Origin: Solanum dulcamara | Taxonomy: Eukaryota; Streptophyta; Magnoliopsida; Solanales; Solanaceae | NCBI RefSeq assembly: GCF_947179165.1 | Contig: NC_077247.1 | Span: 43,630,935-43,694,934, forward strand | Reading direction: 5' to 3' | DNA length: 64,000 nucleotides | In this document: piece by piece, positions 51,001 through 63,755 of the stretch | How positions within the stretch are numbered: position 1 is the first letter of the stretch | How the letters are laid out: every line of letters starts with the position of its first letter | Notes under the pieces: model-generated | The model's database searches: none | Told to the model about the DNA's origin: nothing | What the model saw: the letters and a program-made list of their open reading frames with translations, nothing else | Translations under genes and position numbers: made by a program

Positions 51001-51892
51001 ATATTTATGTATATATATATTAATTTCGAACACCTTGAATAAGAGACAAAGTATAGCCTAGTGAATAGTGTCTTTCAAATGAATCCTTGTGTTCAATGTT
51101 TGAATCTCATAGTATGTATTTTAATTTTAGCTTCTATTATTTCGAACAACTACAAGCCAAGTGGCAAGTTAATGAAAAGCTACTTGGCAATTTTAAGACA
51201 GAGTTAATAAATATTATAATAAAAAAATTTAATTGAAAGATTAAAAGTATTCGAATTTGAAAACATACTAGATTTTAAAAAGAAAGATTTATTTTATTAG
51301 ATTAAAAATAGAAAATCATAGATCGAAGAATTCTAAGTGAACTCTTACTATTTCATAAACTTATAATTTTTCGGATATTGTAAATTAAATTTAAACATTT
51401 TATTTAAATATTAAATTAAAAGATTAAAAAATATCAAAATAATAATAATATTAATAGAAAAAAAATTATTATTAATAATAATAATAATCTATATATATTA
51501 TACAGGAGAGTAATTTGCAATGTGATTAAGCCAAGTGATAAGCTATTAAAAAGCCACTTGGCAATGTTAGGACAAAACTAATATGGTAATAGAAATTTTG
51601 AATTGAAAAGTTTAAATTATTTAAATTTGAAACTACTAGGCTTTTATGTAGAAAAAAATATTCATTAGCTTAACTAAAACTAAAAATCTACAGTTGTAGA
51701 GTTCTAAATGAACTCCAATTTTTTCATAAACTTATCTTTTCAGATATTATATAATATATTTGATTTGAATATTAAATAAAATATATTATTATTATGATTA
51801 TCAAGAAGAAGAACAACACAATAATAATAATTATAGTAATAGTAATATATAATAGTAGTAGTAGATTATTTTCACTAATAATAAGAATCTGT

Positions 51893-52257
51893 TTGACCAA
51901 CTTAAAGCCCCTTTTTAGCTTTTGAACGTGTTTGTCTAATGTTAATTTTAAGCCATAAAGTTCTTAAAGTCAATCAAAAATGAAAAGTTAGGATTCCTAA
52001 CCTTTTTTTTTTCTAAGTGCTTAAAGTCATTTTCTTTGATCATGAAAATTACTTTTCTATCCCTTATATTTTAACTAAATTCCCAAACTACCCTTTTTAT
52101 TCTTTTAACCCTAAAATTCACATCATTTTCCTCATTTAAGCACTTTTATCCAAAAACTCAACTGCTTATTTATAAAAATAACTTTCAGCACTTCAAAGTT
52201 CTAAAAGCACTTCATACATAAAAGTTACTTTTTTTAAGCCCATCCAAACGGGCTCTA
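51893..52257 (+). mobile_element. MITE copy 1, left end missing
   Basis: About 85-90% like 58316-58702 (ttaaagcccctttttagctt, ending ccatccaaacgggctc). The first 30 bp of the element are missing. Confidence 0.75.
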
Positions 52258-52468
52258 AATTTATCTTCAAAATCATGTTTTTTGAATTTAGGTTTTTACG
52301 TGTCAACTTTTTAATTAATGTTAATTATTTTTTGAGAAAAATAATAAAACAAAAAAGGAAGAAAGAAAAGAAAAGATGATAAATGATCAAAAGAGAAAAA
52401 ACCGTAGGAAAAAAATGTTTCATTGGTTTTAGGAAGAAAAAATGTTTCATTGGTTTTCAAATATTTTC

Positions 52469-52503
<35 letters not shown>

Positions 52504-55500
52504 ATTAATAAGAAGAACAACAACACAATGATAATAATTATAGTAATAGTACTAAATAATAGTAGTAGTATATTATTTTCACTAATAATTTTCACACAAA
52601 AAAAAAAAGAAGAAAGAAAAGAAAAAGAAAAGAAGATAAATGATCAAAAGAGAAAAAAACGTAGGAAAAAAATGTTTGATTGGTTTTAGGAAGAAAATGT
52701 TTCATTGGTTTTCAAATATTTTTCTCAACCCAAATCTATAGTTATAAGAAAAATATATATTCTATTTTAAAAATCAAGGATAAGGAAGAGTAATAAAAAG
52801 ATCTTTACTATCAAAAAAGTAAAAATAAAAAGATCTTCTTTTTAAAAATGATATGATATTTAAATTCAAATTTAAATAAAATTTGAGTTGGAATAGGATT
52901 CTATCTTCTTAACCTCTCTTATATATAATATTAATCTTCATTCTCTCTTTTTTTTTAATTGATCATTAGCTTTGTTGATGAATTTATTTACTGTATAGTG
53001 TATTCTTCATTTTCAAGAAATTTTTGTTTTAAAATTTTCATTTTTTATGTGTAGATAAGTGATGATCATATCACAAGCTAATTTTCTTGCTACTATATAC
53101 CGTCTTGAATTGAAGTAAGTAATAATTTTTGTTCTAATTTTGTTTGTTTGTTTTTGATAAAATCAAAGATATTCAATTACCTAAATAAAAAATGAAAATC
53201 ACCTTTTATTGAGAATTTTAGTCAAGCATTTTATAAGATGGAAGGATCCCCTCATGTGCTTTTGCTGCTTATAAAATGATTGGGGAACTGGTGATGAGGA
53301 ATAAGCTTCATGCATGAAGCACCTATATTCCTTTGAAGGTAGAATTAAATAATTAGTTCTACCTGCATTATTTGTGTTTTATTTTTTCTACGACATACAA
53401 ATATAATCATACAATTAAAATTATTTTTTTACATTTATGTATATGAATTTTCATGTATAATGGAAGGTTATCGATTATATACTTTTTAAAAATAGTTTTA
53501 CATGCATGTATAACTTTTTTATATCTAGTGAGGTAGTTTAAAAGATATGGGATTTTATGAGTTTATTATAATTAGTTTTTTGATGTAACCATTTACAATA
53601 ACCAAGCAGGTGACAAATTTCGTACTGCCTTTTAATATCAAACTTTTTATAATAAACTTTGTGACATGTAGATGAAAGATATATTTTTCTGATGAAAATA
53701 AGTTATGCTTGGTGATGATATATGTGTCTATTCATCACAAAAGATAATAATAATTACAAGGGCAATAAGATAGTGAAAATGTGAAATTGATGCGCAGGCA
53801 ATAAAAAATTATTTATAATTTTAGGACAAAATTAATAAATATTATAATAGAAATTGTGAACTAAGTAATAATAATAATAAAACAAAAGAAAGAAAAAAAT
53901 GAAGATAAAGGAGGGAAAAAAGAATGTAAGGGTAAAAATCTAACTATTTTATTTATTCCAAATATTTGTATTCATTCAATTATATAGCTTATAAAAAAAA
54001 TATCATTATATTTAATAGCTTAAAAATAAAAAACCATAGGCAAAAGAATTCTAAATGAACTCTCCCTATCACATAAACTTATCATTTTCAGATATTCACA
54101 AAATAAATTTAATTATATTCAATTTAAAAATTAAATTAAAATAAAAATGTAATAAATAAATAAATAATAATTATAATAGTTGTAGTAGTAGCAGTAAATT
54201 TAATAATTAAAAATAGAAAAATAACAAACAAAAAAAAGAAAGAAAGAAATTTGAGTTGGAATAGGATTCTATCTTCTTAACCTCTCTTATATATAATATT
54301 AATCTTCATTCTCTTTTTTTCTTCTATTGATCATTAACTTTAATGATGAATTTATTTACTGTATAGTGTATTGTTCATTTTCAAGAATTTTTTTGTTTAA
54401 ATATTTTCATTTTTTACGTGCAGATGAGTAATGATCGTATCACGGGCTAATTTTCTTGCTACTATATTGTTTTGGTGAAAATAAGTTATACTTGGTGATG
54501 ATATATGTATCTATTCATTACAAAAGATAATAATAATTATAAAGGCAATAAGATAGTAAAAATGCGAAATTGATGCGCAGGCAATAAAAAATCGTTTATA
54601 ATTTTAGGACAAAACTAATAAATATTATAATAAAAATTTTGAACTGAATAATAATTATTATTATAATAATAATAAAAAAAAAACAAAGGAAAAAAGAAAT
54701 GAAGATAAATGAGAAAAAAAAGAATGTAAGGGTAAAAATCAACTATTTTATTGATTCTGAATATTTCTCTTTATTCAATTATATAGCTTATAAAAGAATA
54801 TCATTATATTTAATAGCTTAAAAATAAAAATCCATAGGCAAAAGAATTCTAAATGAACTCTCAGTGTTATATAAACTTATCATTTTCAGATATTCGTAAA
54901 ATAAATTTAATTATATTTAATTTAAAAATTAGATTAAAATAAAAATATAATAAATAAATAAATAAATAATAATAATCATTAGTAATAGCTATTGTAATAG
55001 TAGCAGGAGTAATATTATTAATAATTATAACGGTAATAATAATAGTAGTAGCAGCAACAACAACAATAATAATATAATAATAATAATAGTTGTAGTATTA
55101 GCAGTAAAATTAATAATTAAAAATAGAAAAATAACAAACAAAGAAAAGAAAAGAAGATTAATGAGGAAAAAGAGGAAACAAATGGGGAATAAGAGAGAAC
55201 GTGAGGGGGAGGGGGGATCTTATTAACTTCAAATACTTCTCTCAATTTAAATATATAGCATATAAGAAAAATATTATCCTATTTAAAAAACTAAGGATAA
55301 GGAAGAATAACAAATGATGTTCATTAAAAAAATATGATATTGGAATTCAAATTTAAATAAAAAATATTTTTTATTAGCTTAAAAATAGAAATTTTTAGGC
55401 CAAAAACTTCTAAATGAACTCTTACTATATCATAAAATTATCATTTTCAGATATTGTAAAATAAATTTAAGTACATTTGATTTAAATATTAAAATAAAAG

Positions 55501-56626
55501 ATAAAATAATAATAATAATCATTAATGGCAATAGAATAGTAGCAAGAATAATATTAATAATAACAATAATAGTAATAGTAGCAACAATAATAATAATAAT
55601 AATAATAATTATTATTATTATTATTATAATTTTATTGATTTCAAATATTTCTCTCAATCTAAATATATACCTTATAAGAAAATTAAAATATCATTATATA
55701 TAAAATATTAAGATTAAAGAAGAATAACAACAAGATCTTCATATAAAAAATAGATATATATGTTTGAATTTAAATTTGAAATTTGAATTGTTATTGAATT
55801 TTAACTTCTTAGCTTATCTTATATATACCTCCTAAAGTAATTTATAATGTTAAACTTATTCTCTTTTTTTCTTATATTGATCATTAGCTTTATGTCACAA
55901 CCCAAAATGGGTCATGATTGACATCTACACTTAAACTTCGAGGTGAAAAAACCAATGACACAAACCCCAACTTACATTAGCTATTCAACTTATCAAATAC
56001 GATAATAAATGCAGAAGCTCAAACTTACGGAAATAAGAAATAACACAATCCACCAAAGTCTATTACATAGCATTCCCCAAAATCTGAAAGTCATCACTTT
56101 AAGGACATCTAATTCTAAAATACTAAGTCTGAAAATATCAAACACCAGAATAAATAAATAACATAATGTGTTCGAAAACTAAGAACATTATGCCATAATC
56201 GAGAGAATCCAACACGAGCTAGAAGGAACAGCTCACCTTGGAACCTGATGTGCTGAACACTGGCTATAGCTGAGATCGAGTCGAAGTCGATGAAACACTC
56301 GCTGCACTCCACAAAATAAAACAAAGAAGAATACAAGTAGGAGTTAGTATAGTACAACATCTAATGAGTAGGTATCATCGGCCGACTCAAAATAAAAATC
56401 AATATGCATAAAGTAATAGCGGAAAATCAACCATATATAACACTTAACAAGTGGCAACCAACAAGATCAATATCAAGTGACAACACAATGAACCATCACA
56501 CAATCAGTCACCAATATCAAAAATATACATGAGGACCCAGGCCTCCACACCATGGTCTTTTGGTAAATAAGTTATTTGAGATTGGGTATTATTAAGTCAT
56601 TTTAATATATTTTTCTTTAATATTAT

Positions 56627-56790
56627 CGTGTCGGACGTGACACTCCATCCAATAATATCGTGTTAGAACGTGACAATCGATCCAAATTTACAGCGTCAGA
56701 ACGTGACACTCGATTCAAATATAACGTGTCCGAACGTGATACCTGATCCCAATATACCGTGTTGGACGTGACACCCGATCCAAATATAAT
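56627..56790 (+). repeat. Minisatellite inside the solo LTR, five units of 31-34 bp
   Basis: Five diverged copies of a unit like cgtgtcggacgtgacact followed by cgatccaaatata. It is not a CRISPR array: the units are diverged and have no spacers. Confidence 0.9.
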
Positions 56791-57309
56791 TAATTTATCA
56801 TTCTTTATTATCGCCTTTCACTTCATTAATAATATTTCATCAAGCATTCTTTATTCAAGAGATCAATTTTGATAGGACAAGTTCAAGATTATGGAATTTA
56901 TGGTCTTGGGATTGCAGACCAATCACAACAATATATCAACCATTCAAACCACAATAATTAAATGCACAGTAAACTTCACACATTACTTAACGACTATCAA
57001 TTGTTGTTAAGAGTTTATCTATGATATAGAATAAACCAGAACTTACCTCAACTGAAGAATAGAAGCCAAGCAAGCTAATCCGCCAATGTTTTTCCTTTCT
57101 TCGATGCCTCAGAACGTTTCCAATCTATCAAGTACATAATATTCATAAATACACGAGTCTATATACACTCATATTACTATGTATCTAGCCTAGACTCAAT
57201 AACCCATCCAAATCTATAATCATATTCCTAAACCTCAAGCCTAAGGGTAAGTCTTAATTTACCCAAATAATACAACTCTAATAATAATTATATAATACAA
57301 TATACTTAA

Positions 57310-57493
57310 GAAGGGGAGCCTTGGAGTAACTGGTAAAATTGCTGCCATGTGACCAGGAGGTCACGGGTTCAAGCCTGGAAACAGCCTCTGGCAGAAATGC
57401 AAGGTAAGGCTGCGTACAATAGACCCTTGTGGTTGGGCCCTTCCCCGGACCCTGCGCATAGCGGGAGCTTTAGTGCACCGGGCTGCCCTTTTT
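57310..57493 (+). mobile_element. Full-length Au-type SINE
   Basis: The tRNA-like head ggagccttggagtaactgg (A box) and gtcacgggttcaagcct (B box) is followed by the same body as at 10110-10230, ending with a T run. The 11-bp duplication aatatacttaa flanks it (57299-57309 and 57494-57504). Inserted into the solo LTR, hence younger than it. Confidence 0.93.
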
Positions 57494-58315
57494 AATATAC
57501 TTAATATTTAATGGTTGCAAGAATCTCAACAGAAACTAAAAAAAAAACTTATCAAAATATTTTATAATGATGAGCCAATCGTTACAACTTAATGATTGCT
57601 GCTCCTAATTAACTAATCTATCCATCCCCTCAAAACCCACATTGCAGCCACCAATAATTCAAAAGCCAAGAACTCCAAAGAAATATTTTAATTTCTTTAT
57701 TCCTTTCCCATCCAAAACTTACCCTTCTAATCACTTGCCAATACCAATTCTTAATCATCCATTCATTATTGTATACTTATATAAAGACCAAAAAAAACTT
57801 CAAATTGCATCTAACCTGTGGCCTGCTCCTCTCGTTTGTCCGCGGAGGTATTCTCGCCCAATCCCTTTTTTTTTTTTTCTAATTAGTTATGAGCTAAAGT
57901 AAAGATAAGCCCTACTAACTTATTTTAAAACATAGTTCTCGAATAGTCCAAAATATTCATAAAAAAATAATTACGGAATGAGTCTTTTATGAAATAAAAA
58001 ACTATAGTTCTCAAAACGACCTAATGGGTCGTTACACTTTATTAATGAATTTGTTTACTGTTCATTTTCTATAAATCTTTTTTTGATTCGATATTTTCAT
58101 TTATTATATGCAAGTGAGTAATGATCGCATTACATGCTAATTTTTTCTACTATATAAAAGCTTTAATTAGAGTAGGTAATATACTTCATTCTAATTTTGT
58201 TTATTTGTTCTTTGAGAGTAGTTTTGTGAATGCTGGACCAATATTATTATATCACATTTTTTAGTGATAATATATTTCTCTTAAGCAGGAACAAAATTTT
58301 CTGGAGTAGTACTAC

Positions 58316-58702
58316 GAGCCCGTTTGGATGGGCTTTAAGTTGGTCAAAACCAACTTAAAGCCCCTTTTTAGCTTTTGGACGTGTTTGTCTAATGCTAACT
58401 TTAAGCCATAAAGTTCTTAAAGTCAGTCAAAAATGAAAAGTTAGGATTCCTAACTTTTTTTTTAAGTGCTTAAAGTCATTTTCTTTGACCATAGAAATTA
58501 CTTTTATATCCCTTATATTTTAACTAAATTCCCAAACTACCTTTTTTATTCTTTTAACTCTAAAATTCACATCATTTTCCTCATTTAAGCACTTTTATCC
58601 AAACACACTGCTTATTTATAAAAATAACTTTCAGCACTTTAAAGTTCTAAAAGCACTCCATACATAAAAGTTATTTTTTTTAAGTTCATCCAAATGAGCT
58701 CT
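58316..58702 (+). mobile_element. MITE copy 2
   Basis: Inverted ends gagcccgtttggatgggct and agttcatccaaatgagctc, with the same family interior as 51893-52257. No transposase. About 387 bp. Confidence 0.8.
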
Positions 58703-59235
58703 ACATCATATTCATATATCTCCTCTATTTTAGGAGCACAATAAAACAGATTTTCATGCATTTAGATATTCAATTGTTTTATTTATTTCTTCATTTTACT
58801 TGAAAATCTACAATAATATATTAATTTTTCTTTTATTTTTACTGATTATGCGTGTCCTTTATCTTATATCAACAAGTGGTATTTTTTTGTTCCTTCTTGA
58901 GTAGTTCCTTATAGGTCACGCGCACAACAAAATTTTTTGAATAATTTTCATGATATGTTGTTCGTGCTTATTTATTTATTATTATCTATAATTGACATTA
59001 TATTTATCTTCTGTCACGGATGTCAAAAAATAAAATTATAGGTGTGATTTATATAAATATCTCAAAAGGTTGAATTCAATCTTTGAAAAATAAATAAATA
59101 CAATAAATAATTGAAGTATATGAAGGAGATTTATCATTTGTGCAAAGATAATATTTTGAAGTAATGAAGACAAATATAAAAATAAAAGTTATTTGATAAT
59201 TACATAATTTGTTGTCTATATTCATATACGTTTGA

Positions 59236-59285
59236 TTCTGAGGAATAGAAAAAAAAAAAAGGGGGGGGGGGGGAGGGGTACATTG
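59236..59285. repeat. Poly(A)/poly(G) tract
   Basis: Twelve A followed by a long run of G around 59,250-59,275. Similar G runs occur at 60,675-60,700 and 60,925-60,940. Confidence 0.95.
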
Positions 59286-59363
59286 AGGAATTTTTGTAAG
59301 ATAATATGATTTAGCATTCTCGAACAAAATATCACAATTTTACATGATTAAAAATAATACTTT

Positions 59364-59399
59364 AATATTATCTGTGCATCGCGAGGATGCGTATACTAG
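59364..59399 (+). mobile_element. Helitron-like 3' terminus (copy A)
   Basis: An imperfect hairpin (atctgtgcatcgcgaggat) is followed by gcgtatactag and then T, as at plant Helitron 3' ends (hairpin followed by CTAG, inserted before T). Confidence 0.55.
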
Positions 59400-59696
59400 T
59401 AATAATAATAAAAAAATAAAAAAAATAAAAAGAGAAAAAAAAGGAAGAAGAAACGAGAAAAAGGGGGAGAAAATGTGGGAAAGTCCTCTTTTTATTCAGT
59501 TATTGTTAATTATAAAAAAAATATTTGAATTGTATTTTAAAAAATTTAAATAAAGAAGAGTAATAAACTGATTTTTTTAATATATTGATGTGATATTTGA
59601 ATTGAATTTAAGATTGAGCAACTGCTAAACTCAATAACTTTTATTTTAATGAAAAATATTTTTATTTATTTTTCATCTATTGAACTGTTTAAGGTT

Positions 59697-59825
59697 TTTT
59701 CTTTAAAGTCTTTTACATAATGAATTTATGATGTGCAATTATTTACAATAACCAAGCAGGCGATAAAAGACTTTAAAGAAAAAACTTATGATGTGCAATC
59801 ATTTACAATAACCAAGCAGGCGATA
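59697..59825. repeat. Inverted 19-mer with a flanking 40-bp direct repeat
   Basis: ttttctttaaagtctttta at 59697-59715 is exactly inverted at 59764-59782. The 40-bp segments 59726-59765 and 59786-59825 (with acaataaccaagcaggcg) are direct repeats with one mismatch. Confidence 0.92.
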
Positions 59826-61293
59826 ATATTTATACTGCATCCTAAGTATCAAATTCAAAAAAATGATATTGTTAGCTCCTTTTCGATTATGTAATTGGTT
59901 CTCTGTTATCCAAGTTCTTGGAACATATTCCTTCTCTAATAGCAATTGATTAAAATATTCACAAATGCATCTAAAAATAAAAGAAAAGTAGCAACTAGAG
60001 AGAAAGATAACTTGGACTTTGGTAGCTTCAGTTGTTTGGGTATTATGTTCTAGACAACAAAAGACAATGCAATTTCTTTAACCAACTTAGTTTGAAGAAA
60101 ATTAGTAACCTTAAGTTCTGACATTAAAAATACTTCCTTTTCTATTTACTTTATTCAATCAATATAATTTAATATATTTAATTTAAATTTTTATAAAAGA
60201 TAAACATATATTTATATATAATAACAATAAAAAAAGTAATTTGTAATGTGGTTAATAATAATTTATTTTTTAAATTAAAAAAATATTGTGCTCAATTATT
60301 TTATTTTTCTGATGTTACGTGTGTTTGAAAATTATCTCATATTTATTTAATAAATAAATTTATTTTTCTGTAAATATAGATAAGTCCATTATACATATTA
60401 AAAGAGAAAAATATAATAGAAAATGATATCTAAATACTTTCACTGATATGAGTAGTAGTAATATAATAATTATAATAATAATTGTTTAAAAAATTATTCT
60501 TAATAGTATTTCATTGTTGTTAAATATTTATCTTGATTCAAATATATAGATTATAAGATAAATACATTATATTTGAAAAACTCAACTGCATATCCTTTGA
60601 ACACAAAAAAATAATTTAATTCAAAGTTAAATTAGAGAAAAGTAAAGTAATTAAAATACAATAGAAAATATAAACAGGGGGTTGGGGGAGGGGGGTGAAC
60701 TATTTTTGATAGTATAACGATGTAATTAGATAATGCACATAGTATTATTTATAAATTTTAAATGAAAGAAATGGGAGAAACGAAAAATAAGAATTTAAAT
60801 TGTTTTGACGATCAAAAATCTTTATATTGTAAAAAATATAATAAGAAAAAATATTAAACGCAAAAGCTTTATTGTTGATTACATAATTATTTTCACTCAT
60901 AGAGATTTTGATTAGAGATAGGAGGAGGGGGGGGGGGGGAGATATTAACAATCTAATATCTTTAGATTTTGAATAATATAATTAAAAAATATAAAAAATA
61001 AAAGTCTTTTCTTTTTACGATTACATGAATATTTTTTCGTATAAATTGGATTAGAGGTTATGGCATTAGAATCATGGGGTGGTGGAGGGGTCGTGGGGGT
61101 GGAGGTGTGAGGCGAGTAGAATATTTTTTTTTTAAAAAAATGATGGGTGGAGGGTTGGGTGTAGGGGTGAGCGTAGACATATTCTTTCTTGTATTTATGA
61201 TGATAATTGATTTTTTTTTAAAGGTATATGATTTTAACATGCTCAAACGAGATATTTTAATATGAAATGATCAAAAATATTAATTTAATATTA

Positions 61294-61322
61294 TCCGCGC
61301 ATCGTGCGGATACGTATACTAG
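61294..61322 (+). mobile_element. Helitron-like 3' terminus (copy B)
   Basis: A clear 7-bp stem hairpin, tccgcgcatcgtgcgga (61294-61310), then tacgtatactag and T. It matches copy A in the same orientation, 1.92 kb downstream, with related upstream sequence (tttaatattatc). Confidence 0.7.
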
Positions 61323-61479
61323 TTATTTTTTAAAAATAAACAAGTGTTGACATAGTGGATTTAATCCCAAAAAAAAAACAATCCCAAAAATCGAATCCCT
61401 AACTTGAATTTCTGGATCCGCCACTGATTTTACCACTTCACTATTACATGTAAAATTATTGACAATACATGATTATGTA

Positions 61480-63010
61480 TATATTTTCTGTTTATCATTG
61501 TATTGTCAAAGTTAACTTTTTCTTCGATGAACCTGATCAAATTGATAAAACTAGTAGTGACACAATATGAGGAATATTTAGCACAAATTTGAGATGCAGT
61601 TGCGTTGGTATAAATCACCATGACTATTATTTTCTCTTAAACGTGAGATGGTGAGATGCATATAATTTTTCAACTTTTAACCAAAATTAATGTTTTGGGT
61701 TCGAATCCGAGAATGGAGAAACACTCTAATAGGAAGAGTTTTTTCCTATGAGAAAATTTTTAAGTGCGCTAAGAATTCAAAGTTTCTCTTGCAAGAAAAA
61801 AGAAAAGTCAAAAAAGGGGACAGCTGAAAGAAGGAAAAGTAAAGGTTGGTTGGCAACCAAGCTTACGCGTTTTCAACACGAAAACGCATAAAAATTTTCC
61901 TTTATGCGTTTTTCGTTCTATCATAAATAGAGGGTCTCGTCTTGAGTGTCCTCTTTAGTGAGTTATTCCTTTTACAAGAGAGAAGTGTTAATTGTTGTTT
62001 TCTCCTTGTATTTGAGAGCGGTGTACTCCATATCATAATAGAAAAATCCTTTTACCCCGTGGTTTTTCTCCTCTATTTATTTGAGGGTTTCCACGTAAAA
62101 TTCCCGTGTTTAATTTATTTTCATTATTTATCATCATATCAAACTTTAGTTGTGGTGTTTCCTCCCCCAACATCTCTTCCCCTTTTCAAGCATGTGAGTT
62201 ACTGATAGAATAAAAATGAATCTCCACTTTAAAGGAGAGTGGAGAAATACCTTGTTCGACAACGCTAGCTTTCCCTTATAAGAAAGTTCTCAAACAAGTT
62301 AAGAATTCAAAGGTCATGTTTCTCCTAAATTTAAGAGAGGTGATTTGCCAATTGAACAAGAATGAATCGCCTCCCTAAAATTAAATGGAGAGACATTCTA
62401 GTGAGAGCCTTTTTTTTCTGGGGTCCAATTTTACAAAAATCAAGAGAAATTCATTATATTTTTCTTTCTACTCTTGATATTAAATAACAGTAAAAGTCAA
62501 ATTTAAAGTATCAAAATATCATTAATAATATTAATTTAGTAAAATATGCTCCTAATAAAAGTTTTCTTAGGAGATAGACCAAGTCAACAGATAAATTAAC
62601 GCTAACTTAGTGAACTTATTCCCCCACCATAATCGTTGCAATAATTACATTACGTTATTAAATTTATTGCAATCTATGATATAAAGTATTTAATACACTT
62701 CTGATCCTATTGAAATTATAAATATATCAATTGATTAATTAATGTTAAATTTTAATTGCAATATTTTAGAATCTATACTCTACACATTATCATGCTAAAG
62801 TTATGAAATTGTGGTTCATTGAATAAAAAATAATTGAGTATTTCCAAATATCTAAATTGTGTGCGAATTGTTCAGTGTACAAATAATAGGAAGGACCAAA
62901 TTTTTTGGAACTAAGTTATAATATGTCACTCATCAGTCATCACCGCAGTGTTTTGTCATTTGTAAGACACATTAGAAAATTACGGTGAACAAATTAAGAT
63001 TACGACTATT
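61480..63010. repeat. Diverged repeat, right copy
   Basis: Homologous to 50,300-51,000. Blocks lie at 61,490-61,630 (cattgtattgtcaaagtta, then gacacaatatgaggaat) and 62,855-62,990 (aaattgtgtgcgaattgtt, then acggtgaac). The middle is interrupted by LTR-like DNA. Confidence 0.55.
61850..62171 (+). mobile_element. Copia-like LTR fragment
   Basis: Promoter-like tcataaatagagggtctc near 61920. About 140 bp later ccccgtggtttttctcc and ggtttccacgtaaaattcc follow, the usual R/U5 end of plant Copia LTRs, with cccccaaca at the end. The left border is unclear. Confidence 0.5.
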
Positions 63011-63750
63011 CACTATAGATTATATGCAAAGTTAATGACAATATATGGATATATACATACTATCTAATAAAAAACAGAAATTAGCGATGACAAATTATGT
63101 AGCTAATCAACAAAGTTCCCATTGATCTTCTTGCCAAGTCTGTTCAAATGAGTTCTTCTGGTGGAATATGATTTAGAATCGCGAAAAGAATTGTTACTTT
63201 AAATACAATGATTGTTATAGTATTTACTAAAAATTTCGACTAATCAAATTAAAAGCTAGGAACTTTAATCAGATAATCTTGTCCTATGCTCTTTTGAACC
63301 AACACTATTCTAAGCTCTATCAGCACTGGATTTAACATTGCCAACTAGTTTTCTCTCTATGTTCATTTAACTCCATTGGCAAAAGAGTGCAGCAGATGAA
63401 AAATGCCATAAGCATGAGAAAATTGTCATTACATAATAACAAGGCATACATTTTCATTCCAAAAACAAATATCTGCTCGTTCATGTCATCAATCAAAGTT
63501 TAATGAAACTCAGAATCTTTACGATAGACAGATTAGTGCCTTGTCCCCGAAAAGGTACATGCAAAGCACAAATCAAAATAGAACTACTGTTCAGGAGAGA
63601 CCACAACTTATCAGAACACGTCTTGAAATATACAGCTGCAGAACTATCAGTTAAAAACAGTTGAGCTCTATCCACCCTAAACAAACTTTTCCATATCGAC
63701 AATGGAGAAAATAGGATAACCAACATTTCCCCAACATTTACATTACCAAA
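62175..63750. other. Gene-free stretch
   Basis: Apart from the diverged repeat, no coding exon was seen. The last few hundred bases before 63756 are probably the 3' UTR of the following minus-strand gene. Confidence 0.4.
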
Positions 63751-63755
63751 CTTAC

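Larger units (their letters stand above)
55893..58036 (+). mobile_element. Solo LTR, 2144 bp
   Basis: Starts tgtcacaaccc and ends gggtcgttaca (TG...CA with related inverted ends). It is flanked by the perfect 5-bp duplication CTTTA (888-892 and 037-041 of the 55 and 58 kb blocks, that is 55888-55892 and 58037-58041). No gag-pol coding lies inside or beside it, so it is a solo LTR left after recombination. Removing it rejoins the repeat unit it interrupts. It contains a minisatellite and a SINE. Superfamily not proven; length and start suggest Ty3/Gypsy. Confidence 0.8.
51060..58310 (+). repeat. Array of Helitron-like repeat units, AT-rich
   Basis: A unit with the order ggattctatcttcttaacc, ttgatcattagctttgttga, gatgatcatatcacaagcta, tcttgctactatata starts at about 52,885, again at about 54,258, and, split by an LTR, from about 55,800 to 58,160. 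A second module (attctaaatgaactctc... cattttcagatatt) occurs near 51,330, 51,690, 54,045, 54,845 and 55,405. The second copy lacks about 600 bp present in the first. Stretches of TTA/ATT trinucleotides give open frames of poly-Ile or poly-Asn that are not genes. The link to Helitrons rests on the unit starts (TC...ACTATATA) and the 3' ends seen downstream. Confidence 0.55.

Noticed and set aside
52311..52689. Open frames on both strands rich in isoleucine
   Set aside because: They translate TTA/ATT repeats and A/G-rich tracts; no protein-like composition or homology.
55430..55657. Minus-strand frame of 75 codons
   Set aside because: Mostly poly-isoleucine from an ATT trinucleotide repeat.
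56627..56790. Regular 31-34 bp repeats resembling a CRISPR array
   Set aside because: Units are diverged, contiguous and without spacers, in a plant LTR.
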